Of a DNA stretch of 64,000 bases, positions 1-10,900 are shown one piece after another. The stretch comes from Candidatus Poribacteria bacterium (lineage in GTDB: Bacteria > Poribacteria > WGA-4E > WGA-3G): positions 233,151 through 297,150 of the forward strand of contig JAJDTM010000057.1 of assembly GCA_022827185.1 (NCBI GenBank). The letters are read 5' to 3'. Each line of letters starts with the position of its first letter. Within the stretch, counting starts at the first letter, position 1. The notes below the pieces were generated by a model. The model had not been told where the DNA came from. It searched no databases and saw nothing but the letters and a program-made list of their open reading frames with translations. The position numbers were made by a program, and so were the translations under genes.

Positions 1-22
1 GGCATAGGAGGAACAGATTAAA

Positions 23-967
23 ATGAACTACGACAGCGTTTTACTCGTTGCATTTGGCGGTCCTACACCAGGATGCTGTCAAAAATACGACAGCGACGCA
101 TGTCCCGGTGAAGCTTACTGCTTTGTTGAGGGAATTGCTGGAACAGCCGAATCTGAAAAAGAACGTGTAAAAGACATCTCGACACATTACGTCCAATTGG
201 GCGGGTTTTCGCCATTCAATGAGTTAACTTTCAGGCAAGCCGACGCTTTAGAAAACGCGTTACAAGCACGCGATCTCTCGCTTCCTGTTTATGCCGGATT
301 TAGGCATTGGACACCTTATTTAAAGGAAGTCGTCGCTGAAATGGCACAAAAAGGACACCGTAAAATACTCGGCATTATCATGGCACCCCACCAATCCAAA
401 GTCAGTTGGGAGTGGTATCAACAGGCAGTCAAAAAAGGAATTAAGGCAGTTGATGGCGAAAAACCGTCGATCGATTATCTCGACCCGTGGTACACACACC
501 AAGGCTATGTCGGTGCTATCGCTGAAATTATCAAAACCGCGTGTGGGGACAAGTTAGAACGTGCCGAGCTTGTTTTCACAGCACACGCAATCCCACAAGC
601 AGCGGCGGATGCCTCACCTTATACACAACAGTTTGAAAAAACCGGTGAAGCTGTCGCCCAAGAAATAGGGAAAACTCGATTCGGTTTTGCCTACCAAAGT
701 GAAGTAGAAAACAGCCCTATTCCGTGGACACAGCCTGACATCAGCGATTGGATTAAAGCCCGAAAAGAAGAAGGCGTTGACACCGTTGTCGCCTCACCGA
801 TCGGTTTTCTTTGTGATCACGTTGAAGTGCTCTACGATCTTGACATAGAGGCAGCCGAAACGGCGGAAGCATGCGGAATTGATTTCATTCGAGCGGGAAC
901 TGTCGGCGCGCATCCCAAATTCATCAACATGTTAGCAGATTTTGTGTGTGAAAAATCGGAGAAATAG
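23..967 (+). CDS. hemH: Ferrochelatase
   Basis: Inserts ferrous iron into protoporphyrin IX, the last step of haem synthesis. The 314-residue product has the family landmarks: the N-terminal VAFGGP strand, AGFRHWTPYL in the porphyrin-binding region, the metal-site histidine in FTAHAIPQ and the acidic helix DHVEVLYDLD near the C-terminus. An AGGAGG-like ribosome site lies about ten bases before the ATG. The next gene encodes protoporphyrinogen oxidase, so the two terminal haem steps are adjacent. Unusually, residues 18-33 carry four cysteines (C18, C19, C27, C33) where most ferrochelatases have a loop without cysteines; their role is unknown. Family assignment is firm. Confidence 0.93.
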   Translation: MNYDSVLLVAFGGPTPGCCQKYDSDACPGEAYCFVEGIAGTAESEKERVKDISTHYVQLGGFSPFNELTFRQADALENALQARDLSLPVYAGFRHWTPYLKEVVAEMAQKGHRKILGIIMAPHQSKVSWEWYQQAVKKGIKAVDGEKPSIDYLDPWYTHQGYVGAIAEIIKTACGDKLERAELVFTAHAIPQAAADASPYTQQFEKTGEAVAQEIGKTRFGFAYQSEVENSPIPWTQPDISDWIKARKEEGVDTVVASPIGFLCDHVEVLYDLDIEAAETAEACGIDFIRAGTVGAHPKFINMLADFVCEKSEK

Positions 968-1044
968 ACTTCCAAACTTCTAACCTTCCAATCTTCCAAC
1001 GGATCTGCGGATCAAAAACGTAGATTTAACATTGAAACTTGCTT

Positions 1045-2460
1045 ATGGAAGCCCCCAATAAGAAACGTGCTATTGTTATCGGCGGCGGCATCACAGGGTT
1101 AGCGGCGTGCTATCGCTTACAACGCGAGGCAGCGCGGCGCAATATCTCGCTTGATGTTACACTTCTTGAAGCGACCGGACGCGTGGGCGGGGTTATCCAG
1201 ACCGAACACCGAGACGGATTCCTCATTGAACACGGGCCCGATGCCTTTATCTCAACAAAACCGGCAGCAAAAGCGTTATCCGAAGAACTCGGTATCGCGG
1301 ATCAATTCATAGGCACTAACCCGAAAGTCCGTCGGAGTTTCGTAACCCGAAACGGAACATTACATCCTGTCCCTGAAGGCTTTTACATGATGGCACCGGG
1401 ATCCTTGAAGCCTTTTCTGAAAACTCCACTTTTCAGTTGGCGCGGCAAACTGCGGATGGCAATGGATCTCTTTATCCCACGTCGAGAAAGAGATATTGAT
1501 GAAGCCGTAGCACATTTCGTCAGGCGTCGCCTCGGCACCGAAGCCTTCACACGCATCGCGCAACCTATGATCGGCGGCATCTATACCTCAGATGCCGAAA
1601 ATTTAAGCCTCAAATCGACTTTTCCAAGATTTTTGGAGATGGAGAAAACACACGGCAGCATTATTAAAGCACTCCGCGCACAAAAAAAACAGGCAGCCGA
1701 AACCAGCCAAGATACCAGCGGTCCGCGTTATAGTCTCTTTCTGTCATTCGGATCCGGTATGCAAACACTGGTTGATACGCTTGCCGAGATCGGGTCCAGT
1801 AGTATTAAATTAAATGCCCATGTAGAACAGATCCAGCAAAATACCGATGGCACTGGATGGCATGTCTCACTTGCGACTGGCGAAACTCTGAATTCGGAAC
1901 TCCTCTGTATAGCGCTGCCAGCAATACAGACAAGTGCACTCATCGAAAATGTATCAAATCCACTCGCTACGAAACTGAATACGATTCCCTACGCCTCTTC
2001 TGCGACCATTAATTTAGCGTTTCGCCGTGCAGATATTACGCACCCGTTAGATGGCATGGGATTTGTTGTCCCTGCTACAGAAAACCTATCTATTATTGGA
2101 TGTTCGTTCAGTAGTGTCAAATTTGAGAACCGCGCACCGGAAGAATATGTCCTATTACGTGCCTTCATCGGTGAACCCACTGCTAAACGCTCCGAAATTG
2201 ATCTTATTCAGTTGTGTCAAACCGATTTAACACCGCTCCTCGGGATCAAGGAAGCCGCGCAATTCGTTACTGTTCACAAGCATACGCAAGCAATGGCACA
2301 GTATCAAGTAGGGCATCAAGAAGTCGTCAATGATATAGAACGGCTTACAAGCAAATTGCCAGGACTCGCTCTCGCCGGAAATGGTTACCACGGGATAGGC
2401 ATTCCCGACTGTATTCGGAGTGCGGAGGCTGCAGCGGTTTCACTCTTAGATGCATTGTGA
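1045..2460 (+). CDS. hemG: Oxygen-dependent protoporphyrinogen IX oxidase
   Basis: Oxidises protoporphyrinogen IX to protoporphyrin IX, the substrate of the preceding ferrochelatase. This is the FAD-dependent HemY/PPOX type, not the flavodoxin-like enzyme. The N-terminus has a dinucleotide-binding motif GGGITGLAACYRL followed by the GRVGG segment typical of FAD amine-oxidase-like proteins; the C-terminus has AGNGYHGIGIPDCI, the closing FAD/active-site motif of the family. I chose the ATG at 1045; an in-frame TTG at 1039 is possible, and neither has a clear ribosome site. The gap after hemH holds a short run of repeated TTCCAA-type words. The stop overlaps the region where the next gene begins, implying co-transcription. 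Confidence 0.9.
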   Translation: MEAPNKKRAIVIGGGITGLAACYRLQREAARRNISLDVTLLEATGRVGGVIQTEHRDGFLIEHGPDAFISTKPAAKALSEELGIADQFIGTNPKVRRSFVTRNGTLHPVPEGFYMMAPGSLKPFLKTPLFSWRGKLRMAMDLFIPRRERDIDEAVAHFVRRRLGTEAFTRIAQPMIGGIYTSDAENLSLKSTFPRFLEMEKTHGSIIKALRAQKKQAAETSQDTSGPRYSLFLSFGSGMQTLVDTLAEIGSSSIKLNAHVEQIQQNTDGTGWHVSLATGETLNSELLCIALPAIQTSALIENVSNPLATKLNTIPYASSATINLAFRRADITHPLDGMGFVVPATENLSIIGCSFSSVKFENRAPEEYVLLRAFIGEPTAKRSEIDLIQLCQTDLTPLLGIKEAAQFVTVHKHTQAMAQYQVGHQEVVNDIERLTSKLPGLALAGNGYHGIGIPDCIRSAEAAAVSLLDAL

Positions 2461-2468
2461 GGCGCGCG

Positions 2469-3491
2469 ATGAATCTTAAGATAATACACTGGAGCATAAT
2501 CGGCGTAGTAGGTTTCGGACTGTTTGTCGCTGTATTGGTAATGTTAACCGGTAACCTCACACTTCGGGCAGAAAACGATGGACTTCGTGTGACAGAGATG
2601 TTCCAAGGCTTTCAGGACGGGAAGTGTAAAAGCTGTCACCCGGCTATCTGGAGGGAGTGGGAGGGTTCGATGCACGCGAAAGCGTGGGTTGATGAAATCT
2701 ATCAAGCCGCTGCGAGGCAGGTCGCCGACAGGGAAACAAAGTGCGACCAGTGCCATGCCCCACAACCAATTCTCATCACAGGTGTTGGGGAAATGCCAAA
2801 ACTGAGAGACAAACAACGGGAAGCAGGCGTTTCGTGTCTCGTCTGTCACCTCGATGCACACGGTGCGATGAACGGACCACCAGCAAGTGCGGAAACCTAT
2901 TTTCATGCCAACGTTACCAATTCCATCTATACCGAACCGACAACGCTCTGCGGCACCTGCCACGGTCAACAAAGCGTGCCTGAACATGACCAAGTCTCCA
3001 GTTTTTTGAATAGCAAATTCGCTGACGGAAGTACGAGTTGCGCGACGTGTCACATGCCGGTTGTAAAGCGGTTACAGAGCACAACCAGTCATGAAAGCAT
3101 CAAGGGGCGGAAACATACATGGCGTGGCAGCCGTAGTGTTGCACAACTTAAGCGCGCCGCGACGCTTCAACTTGAATACACAGATGGAAAAGCGGATGTG
3201 AAACTTCGGAGTAAAACAGGGCATATCTTACCGGGAGGGACATTGCGCACCATCGTGCTTGAGATGACACTTTTCGCATCGGATGGCACCGAACGTCAGA
3301 GACAACAGATCTCAATCTCTGCTGAGAACGAGAACCGCCTGCTTCCAGACGAAAACAGAACTTACGCTTTTGATATTGCGTCCCCCACGACAGGCAACAC
3401 GATCAAAGCACGTTTGATATATCAATTGACACCAAAAACACCAGAATCCGCGTGGATATTAATGGCAGAGAAAACGCACATAGTACCATAA
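2469..3491 (+). CDS. Membrane-anchored pentahaem cytochrome c
   Basis: Predicted electron carrier or redox enzyme facing the periplasm. Residues about 8-28 form a single hydrophobic anchor. Five CXXCH haem-binding motifs follow: CKSCH (53-57), CDQCH (92-96), CLVCH (123-127), CGTCH (161-165) and CATCH (191-195), with additional histidines that could be sixth ligands. The last 130 residues carry no haem motif and look like a beta-rich domain. The layout resembles cytochrome c554-like multihaem proteins, but I cannot assign a substrate. The ATG at 2469 lies nine bases after the hemG stop with a GAGGCG-like ribosome site. Being third in a haem operon fits a haem-demanding product. Confidence 0.85.
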   Translation: MNLKIIHWSIIGVVGFGLFVAVLVMLTGNLTLRAENDGLRVTEMFQGFQDGKCKSCHPAIWREWEGSMHAKAWVDEIYQAAARQVADRETKCDQCHAPQPILITGVGEMPKLRDKQREAGVSCLVCHLDAHGAMNGPPASAETYFHANVTNSIYTEPTTLCGTCHGQQSVPEHDQVSSFLNSKFADGSTSCATCHMPVVKRLQSTTSHESIKGRKHTWRGSRSVAQLKRAATLQLEYTDGKADVKLRSKTGHILPGGTLRTIVLEMTLFASDGTERQRQQISISAENENRLLPDENRTYAFDIASPTTGNTIKARLIYQLTPKTPESAWILMAEKTHIVP

Positions 3492-3492
3492 C

Positions 3493-4233
3493 CTACGCAT
3501 TCATATTTGGCAACGAATCGAAACCGAGCAACCGCTTTAATGTCGGAGTCGCACGCGAAACAACTTCATCCGACACGAGGTTAAGGTGTGCTTGTTGCGG
3601 TTTCAAGATAGAACGGCAGAAAAAACCGAGTAACCCAACACGCGGTTCATTCGTTCTATTTTCTGATGAGCCATGCCATATTGCCCCGTTAACAATTAAA
3701 ACGGACCCCCGCGGTCCGCAGATTTGCAACTCGTCGGCATATTCGACACCCGATTCAGGTAAGGCTTCAAGCCGTCCGTGGCTTCCCGGCACACAACTGG
3801 TTGCCCCATTTTCGATCGTAAAGTCATCTAAAAACCAGACGCTGTTAGCGACGAGTGGAAAACTCGGACGTGGTGTCGGCAAACCAGATAACGGGTAATC
3901 AATATGGAGACCGGCATCCGGCGCGCCGGGATAAAGCACATTCACGGTAAAGGAACTCAATGTGCAATCAGCACCGAGCAGATACTCTATCGCGGCGAGC
4001 ATCTTCGGTTGTTGGATAGCCTCTTCAAAGATTTCGCCTTTATCTACGAGGTTCCAGACGCGTTGTGCGCTGTCGTTCGCGAGGTATGTGTGGCCTTTAC
4101 CGGTTTCTTGTTCTGCCGCAGCGAGTGCCAGCGAACGTTCCCGAAGCTGCAGCGTTGTCTCCGAAGGGATAAGGCTTTCCAGAAGCAGAAAACCGTGCTG
4201 ATCCAATTGTGCTTTTTCAGATTCATTCAACAT
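3493..4233 (-). CDS. Phytanoyl-CoA dioxygenase (PhyH) family protein
   Basis: Non-haem iron(II)/2-oxoglutarate-dependent oxygenase of the PhyH family; substrate unknown. The iron-binding facial triad is visible: HID (H110, D112) and H187 in AIWHGSSENR, with R198 as the likely 2-oxoglutarate anchor. The family phrase CVPGSHGRLE is present. At 246 residues it is of normal length. The ATG is preceded by GAGGA at good spacing. It converges on the cytochrome gene with a single base between stops. It is the first of three PhyH paralogues here; the others are at 18608 and 29703. Confidence 0.88.
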   Translation of the reverse strand: MLNESEKAQLDQHGFLLLESLIPSETTLQLRERSLALAAAEQETGKGHTYLANDSAQRVWNLVDKGEIFEEAIQQPKMLAAIEYLLGADCTLSSFTVNVLYPGAPDAGLHIDYPLSGLPTPRPSFPLVANSVWFLDDFTIENGATSCVPGSHGRLEALPESGVEYADELQICGPRGSVLIVNGAIWHGSSENRTNEPRVGLLGFFCRSILKPQQAHLNLVSDEVVSRATPTLKRLLGFDSLPNMNA

Positions 4234-4378
4234 AGGCTTTTTCCTCGAATGTTATTATGCTCTTTTGTAGAAGGGATTTCCGAATCCCGTATCACAGTAA
4301 AAATGATCCCATTGGTCGTGATTTTTCAACCGAAATGGTTAAAATCCGAAAACTAAATAACCCTAAAATGTTTTTTTC

Positions 4379-4407
4379 TTGACAGTTTAAGCGTTTTATA
4401 GTACTAT
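4379..4407 (+). promoter_or_regulatory. Sigma-70-type promoter P1
   Basis: TTGACA at 4379-4384, a 17-base spacer and TACTAT at 4402-4407: a perfect -35 box and a five-of-six -10 box. It points toward the giant gene at 4947 and would give a leader of roughly 530 bases. Confidence 0.7.
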
Positions 4408-4472
4408 GTCAAACATATTGTCAATTTCTACTAAAATAGTTGGAAATTGGCAACCAAAATTCAAATTTTGAT

Positions 4473-4501
4473 TTGACATATTTTTAAAATTGTGGTATTA
4501 T
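4473..4501 (+). promoter_or_regulatory. Sigma-70-type promoter P2
   Basis: TTGACA at 4473-4478, a 17-base spacer and TATTAT at 4496-4501. It lies 94 bases downstream of P1 in the same direction. The stretch AAATTGTGGT just before and into the -10 box is shared with the promoter before the tnpB gene at 63697. Confidence 0.72.
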
Positions 4502-4836
4502 TAATAGAAGCGAATTGCAATTTAATCGATGATATACCGATGCGGCGGGAACACATTTTTACCGATTGCATAAAACATCACATACACTGTGCAGGGTGGT
4601 TTTATTTGCGGGTTTTGTGCCTGTAACACTAACATCTTTGCCACGTAACGATTAAATGCTTGCTTAATTTTGCCACTTTTTGATAAAATAATAGAAAAAT
4701 TCCCGCAAGGTTGAACATAAAAGTTAGGTGCCCGCTTTTCACTGACTTTTGACCTGTGCCATAGGTTCTGCGAATCCGATCCTACGGCTATATCGGTATC
4801 GGGAAATTTTAATGCTCGTTGGTAGGATGTTAATTG

Positions 4837-4889
4837 GATGGGCAAACATCATACCCCAGTCGTCTTTGTTGTATTCTCGCTTGCCCATC
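4837..4889 (+). other. Potential leader hairpin before the giant gene
   Basis: GATGGGCAA at 4837-4845 is perfectly complementary to TTGCCCATC at 4881-4889, enclosing 35 bases. It ends about 45 bases before the ribosome site of the giant gene, so it could form in the leader RNA. No known riboswitch was recognised. Confidence 0.35.
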
Positions 4890-4946
4890 TAAGATACTCA
4901 GTACTTAGTCTTGCGAGCGCGCAGACTTGATGAGGAGGATGAGTTA

Positions 4947-7900
4947 ATGAAAAAACGAACACTCGTTTGTTTTTTGATTTTTACATTGTGTGTTTTTTAC
5001 ACCGCAATTCCGAACACAGTTTTCGGGCAAGAAGAGGAAGTTTCTCTCGCTCAAAAGGTTTATAACAAATACAAAGAGACGCTACAGGACGCGGAAGTTC
5101 AAAAACATCTTCCAGGAGTGCTTGAATCCCTTAGCGATCCTGCGACCTTAGAGAACCCGATTATTGCACAGCTCGGTGGTTTTGATAATGCTTTGAATTT
5201 GCTTCTTGGGAGTCCGGGTCTCATAACAAACCTTGTACCGGACGCAAGTCCCGAGATGATAGCACTTCTTGGAACAGAACCAATCCAAATAATGTTCAAG
5301 GATCCGGATGTTCGAACTCTGCTGCAGGATACGGAAGCTGTTAAAGAGCTTGCGGCGTTGCTTGATCTGGGAACCGATCCAGGCACTGACCCAGGAACCG
5401 ATCCAGGCACGGATCCGGGAACCGATCCAGGCACGGATCCGGGAACCGATCCAGGCACTGACCCAGGAACCGATCCAGGCACGGATCCGGGAACTGACCC
5501 AGGAACCGATCCAGGCACGGATCCGGGAACTGACCCAGGCACGGATCCGGGAACTGACCCAGGAACCGACCCGGGACAACCGATAGTTGAACCGCCAAAA
5601 GAGGAAGTTAAACCCGCATCTCCATTTGATCCGATAACACCGGCAAACGAGTCAACAATAGTTGGTGAATCTCGGCTTGGCGGGCTCTCACTGAACCCAT
5701 TCTTTGAAGGAAGGCGAGCTGTAGAAGGCCTTATTAGAGATGCCAATCTTCAAGGACACACCGCGGACACTTTGGTTGACCTGATTCTTAACCAGGTTCC
5801 ACCAGGATTACTCTCGAAAAACCAACTTGCATCCATTCGCTATGCGCTGACATCAAAGTCTACCTCGATTTTCGACAATGAACCGAGCCAGTTGGATCTT
5901 GAGAATTTCGGGAATGCGATAACGCCTAAGCCCGTTGAACTCGCCTATTTGGATGTTCCAAACACCAAATACCTAACAAGGGATAACTTGAACCTTTACG
6001 TCCGTGTTCCATTGCCTGCAGCAGATATCGGCAATGTCACGTTAATGCTCCAGGATGGGAACGGGGCCATGCGCGAACAGGTTATTGATCTTCCTTCAGC
6101 GACCGTCTCTCACACCTTCCAATTGGATGAATCACTCGCTGCCACCAACTTGCCGGCATGGCCCACCTCAACCACTGGCTTGTTCTCTGGTGTGAACCTT
6201 CGGTACTCCTACGATCAATTGGGAGAATACGAGACGAAACCGATGATGGCAAGCACAGACGCTACGGGTAGTGTTGTTTGGGAAGCAGCCGTAGAAGATA
6301 TTCCACTGGGTAGTAATGTCTACTACTACTTTGACGTAACGCCCTATGAGCCAGTCGCATTGGACATCCTAAGTCGTAACAAGCTGGTGCAACTGGCGCT
6401 AAATCCACCCGAAGATCCCGCCGAGTTATTGGGAGCCATTGCAAACGCAAGGTTGGATCCCCCGCTTACGATTGAGAACTGGTCGATGCCAGACCCACGC
6501 AATCTACAAATGGTAGAACGCGGGATTATTGAGCGTTTATTTACCCCTCAGGTCAATACTGCAATAGGCAATTTCATGAATCTGCCCGCAGTTCAAAAGA
6601 TTATCGCGGGGCAACAACTCACTGGCGCGGATAGCCGTGAAATTGGGAGGGCACTGAACCGACTTCAGGGTCCACTCCTTCTCAGTGCTAGCGCACTCCT
6701 CGGTGAAATCGAAGATACAAAGGATCCGCTGCTGTCTTCCGTTTTCAGCGTTCCAGATATTGATCCAGCATCCCAATCGTTATGGGTTGCTAATATTGAT
6801 TCAATCGCGGATAATAACTATTACTTAGCTGCTACTGTCAACGATACTGCAGGAGCCCCACTGGATCAGATACAGGAGCAATTCACTGTTGATACGACCG
6901 CACCAGAAGCAACAATCGCATTCACCCCTGAACTCAACGCTACCGGTTATCGGAACAGCGAAGGTGTTTTTGTTGCTACCGCGCCTGCTTCCGGTGCCGC
7001 TACGCTCAACATTAGGGGGATACCTCAGTCCGCGCTTGATGCTGGTGAATCGTATCTGTTTTTTCAAGAGGCTGAATTAGATTCTGATGGTAACTTCCAA
7101 AACGCTTGGCTGCCATTGACAATTGAGTCCACCATGGCATCATCCAAGATTTTGCAAGCTGCGCTCAGCCAGAACCCAGAAGTCTTGAGACCGTTCGTTG
7201 GAGACAGTTTAACCGATGAACAGATATTAGGGCTCATTGAAACTGTAACCCCTGAGTTGATTTTGGGTCAGCTAACTCCAGCACTTATTCAAACGGAAGC
7301 GAACAAGCTTCTCGCGCAAAGCGATATAGCCATCCAGTTGGATGAATACCAAAGTCAAGTGATCCATGATATCTTAGGTGTTACATTCAAGCTCATTGAT
7401 ACACTCCTACCGGTCAGTTTTGAGTTTGTCCCTGGTGAAGGGTACGCCATGACGATGCCTATTCAAGGTGAGGATATGTCCCTCGCGATTGGAAACTATG
7501 GCATTCGCGCACTTGGGATTGATACGCTCTTCAATATTAACGCCAGTGCACCACACGCACGGCTCAGAATCGTTCCACCGGAATATGACAAAGCCAGCGT
7601 AACGTCTGTTGTGATTGGTGATTGTAACATGGACGGCGATATGGATGACCTCTATGAGAGTGGTCTCGTCGGTGATGTGACAATCTTCGGAAATACCACA
7701 GAAAATGTTATGCTAACCGTCACAGTGAACCATCGTTCGGCGCATCCTGCCACAGTTAGTGTCCAATATATGGATGCCACTGGCGCATGGCAAGAAATCG
7801 ACAAACGTGATCTCGCTGGACTCGAAATGGGTTCAACATTGGAAATCCCGTGGAACGTCGCTGACTTTGAGGCATTGATAGGTGGCAAAGAGATGGGCGA

Positions 7901-10900
7901 GGTAATGGTGCGTGCCGTAGCCTCCAATCTACTCGTTGGAAACGATCTTACTCCAACCGAAGACACTATTAAGTTAGATGCAGGTATCTGCCCGCTTGAT
8001 CCAGAGGTTATCGCAATTACAGTGGATCCTGCAACGACGACCAATTCGGTTAGCGGCGCACCACAAGGCACGCTAATCCTTAATGCTTATACACCGAGCC
8101 GGACTTCTACAACCATTACTTCTGTCCGCTTGGCTGCTAAGGGTCCCCAAGATGCCGAATGGAAAACTGATAGCAGTGAAGTTGTTGACAACATTGGTGG
8201 TCAAGCACTTGCCGATCTCCTCGGTGATCTCGTCAATACTGTAGGACCTGACAAGCCAATTGTCAATGTTGATAGTACTTACCAGAAATGGACAGTTTCC
8301 ATAGATACCACAACGTTGATGGATACGATTACCAAAGGTAGTACTGATGATAACCAATATGTCGTAATGGGATATGCCAATACCGATGGTGGCGAAATAC
8401 CACCAATTCCCGGTGTTGAGGCAAAATTCTCGGTTGATAACATTGGTCCCACAAACATTACTGCTGTTGCTGATGCTGATGGTGCCGTTGAAGCAAACGA
8501 AGATGGAAGTTATTCGGTCGGTGGACTCGTTGATAAATACGACGACACTGTCGAATCCCCGATGGTTACCTTTACCATCAAACCGGTATCTTATATGGCA
8601 ACTTACGCATCGGTTATGTTGGTAACGGATGCTGAAGGTGTTTCTATTGAAAAGGCAACCGAAACTGCTGAAGGCAGTGGTGTTTTTGAGATAACCGTTA
8701 ATGTCGGTATACTTGCTGACGGTGAATACCTCGAAAACGGAACCTATATGTTCCACGCTGTGGCTGTTGATGCTGAGGAAGCAGAAGTTCCTGAAACCGA
8801 CGGAGCGAAAATCTCGGTGAATGTTGAAAATACTTACCGACCGGCTCCGGAAATTTTGGCAATAACGACGGATCCCGCAGCAGAGACTAACCCCGATAGC
8901 GGGGCACCGAAGGGAACCGTCACGGTCAATGCTTACTCTATTGGTGAAACAACTTCTCCGCTTATCACGGCAATGGGCTTTGAAGCCAAACGTCGAAACG
9001 ATGACGATTCCATGTGGAAAGAGGTTGGCACAACTGAAGAAGGGATTGCTGTTACTTCCGAAGAAGTTCAAGAACTACAGCAGCTAAATGTTGATGCCCT
9101 CGCTGACCTCATTACGGTTGCAGCTGGAAAGGCCGCGGGGAGCGCGGAGCCTTCACCCATTCATCGATATCACGCCTATCAAAAATGGACGGTTGATATA
9201 GATACCGTAGCGTTGGAACTTTCAGACACCATTGACAAGGATAGTCCCGCAGCGCGGGATGCTTCTAAGGATGACAACCCGTACATCGTACGTGCAGTCG
9301 CAATTTCTGCAGCAGACGAAGGCGAAACGCCATCTCCTGATGGTGTTAACTCAACATTCTCACTTGATAATGTTGATGATGTCGCGCCGTTAGGTCCAAC
9401 GAACATTGTCGCTGTTGCTGACGTTGCTGGTATGATTGAAGCAAACGAAGATGGTAGTTATACTGTCGGTGGGATTGTTGATGATACAGTTCCTTCACCG
9501 ATAGCAATATTTACCGCTGAACCGACTGCTGATCCTGCTACCTACGCATCAGTCAACTTGGTGCAAACCACAGGAGAGGTTTCTGAAACTGTTGCCGAAG
9601 GTGAAGCCGGTGTGCTTGACCTTACAATTGATGTCGGACTGCTTGAAAATGGAACTTATATGTTCCACGCTTTAGCCGTTGATGAATCCGGTAACGTGCA
9701 AACCGATGAGTCACCGATGATAACGGTGCATGTCCTGAACTTCCGAGTCTCTGATGTTACTGACATAGCAGTTATTGCCGTTGATGGAACGGACGTCGCG
9801 GAAGCCCCTGCAGAACCGATTCCACTTCGTGGATCCGTCACTGTCAGTTTCATGGTTGCAAACGGTTCATTAGCAGCAGAGGAACTCAGTGGTGCAGTAG
9901 ATGGTAGTGAAGTACCGAGCGAAAGTGCTGAAGATCCCGAAAATACCTTCTCGCTGAAGGTAGAGGTCGGCGCACTCGTAGACGGTGTCTATACACCTGA
10001 CGGTGTGGTCACAAAACGGAACGGTTCGGTTGCTTTCCCAATAACAACGGTTAATGTGGATAACACCGGTCCGATGGTTACCATCGAATCACCGACGGAA
10101 GATGAAACGGTAGAAAGTCTGCCGACCATCCGAGCAACCTATCATGACGGTGCCGGAGCGGGTGTTGACGGGGCGACTGGAAGTCTCGCATTGGCACGCC
10201 TCCAACCGCCTGATGAAGCCGAAATAGTTGTTGACCAAGCGGATCTTGACAAAGATGCTGCAAGTTTGGTTTACACCCGCAGCGAACCACTCGCGGGTGG
10301 TGCCTATCGTGTGACTGTTCAAGTTGCCGATAATCTCGGCAACGTCGGTGAAGGGTCCGCTGAGTTTGCAGTCACTGGTACTGCACCAATGGTTGCGATT
10401 CAATCACCCGCTTCAGGGCAAACCTTCGAGCACGGCGAACCGCTTATCAGTGGTGAATTTTCCGGTGCTGGCACTGTTGAGGTAACCACATTCACTATCA
10501 ATGATGTTGATGCTACACCAGAGGTAGACGGAAACCGATTCTCTTATACCCCTGAGGCAGCATTAGGCGATGGGAATCATACGGTTGTTGTCGCAGTCAC
10601 TGACGGTGATGGTAATACGGCGCAGACATCTGTTACCTTTGCGGTAGAGATGCCGAAAGACACAACGCCGCCAATTATCTCCGCAGCCGCACCCAATGGG
10701 GTCATCAAGGATGCAGATCACGATAAAGTCGGGTCAGCAAAGATCTCAGCGGTTGTAACTGACGAGCAATCTGCTATTTCCTCTGTGAAATACAGTATAA
10801 ATGGTGGTCAGCTCCGTTCCATAGCCAAATCGAATATCGTTGGTGGAAAGATCGAGGCTCCGATAGACTTTAATGCACACGGTCCAGGTCTGTACAACGT

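Larger units (their letters stand above)
4234..4946. other. Long intergenic region with promoters and leader
   Basis: About 700 bases separate the divergent PhyH gene and the giant surface-protein gene. The first half is AT-rich and contains two near-consensus sigma-70 promoters pointing rightwards (annotated separately). The second half would be a long 5' untranslated leader of over 400 bases and includes a potential long-range hairpin just before the coding start. A weak reading frame on the minus strand at 4522-4845 has no recognisable features, and I do not call it a gene. Confidence 0.6.

Noticed and set aside
3452..3898. Open frame on the plus strand after the cytochrome gene
   Set aside because: Antisense to the PhyH gene, whose motifs and ribosome site are convincing.
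4522..4845. A 107-codon open frame on the minus strand in the long leader of the giant gene
   Set aside because: No ribosome site, no recognisable motif, biased composition typical of non-coding AT-rich DNA, and it lies opposite a probable transcribed leader.
5370..5573. Tandem units considered as a CRISPR array
   Set aside because: Units are contiguous without spacers, in frame and translated as GTDP.
5099..5746. Open antisense frame with a GSVP repeat
   Set aside because: Produced entirely by the 12-bp GTDP repeat being open in several frames.
8073..9071. A 332-codon open frame antisense to the giant gene
   Set aside because: It mirrors the codon pattern of the repeated Ig-like segments, has unusual composition rich in Ser, Asn, Phe and Cys, and no start signal.
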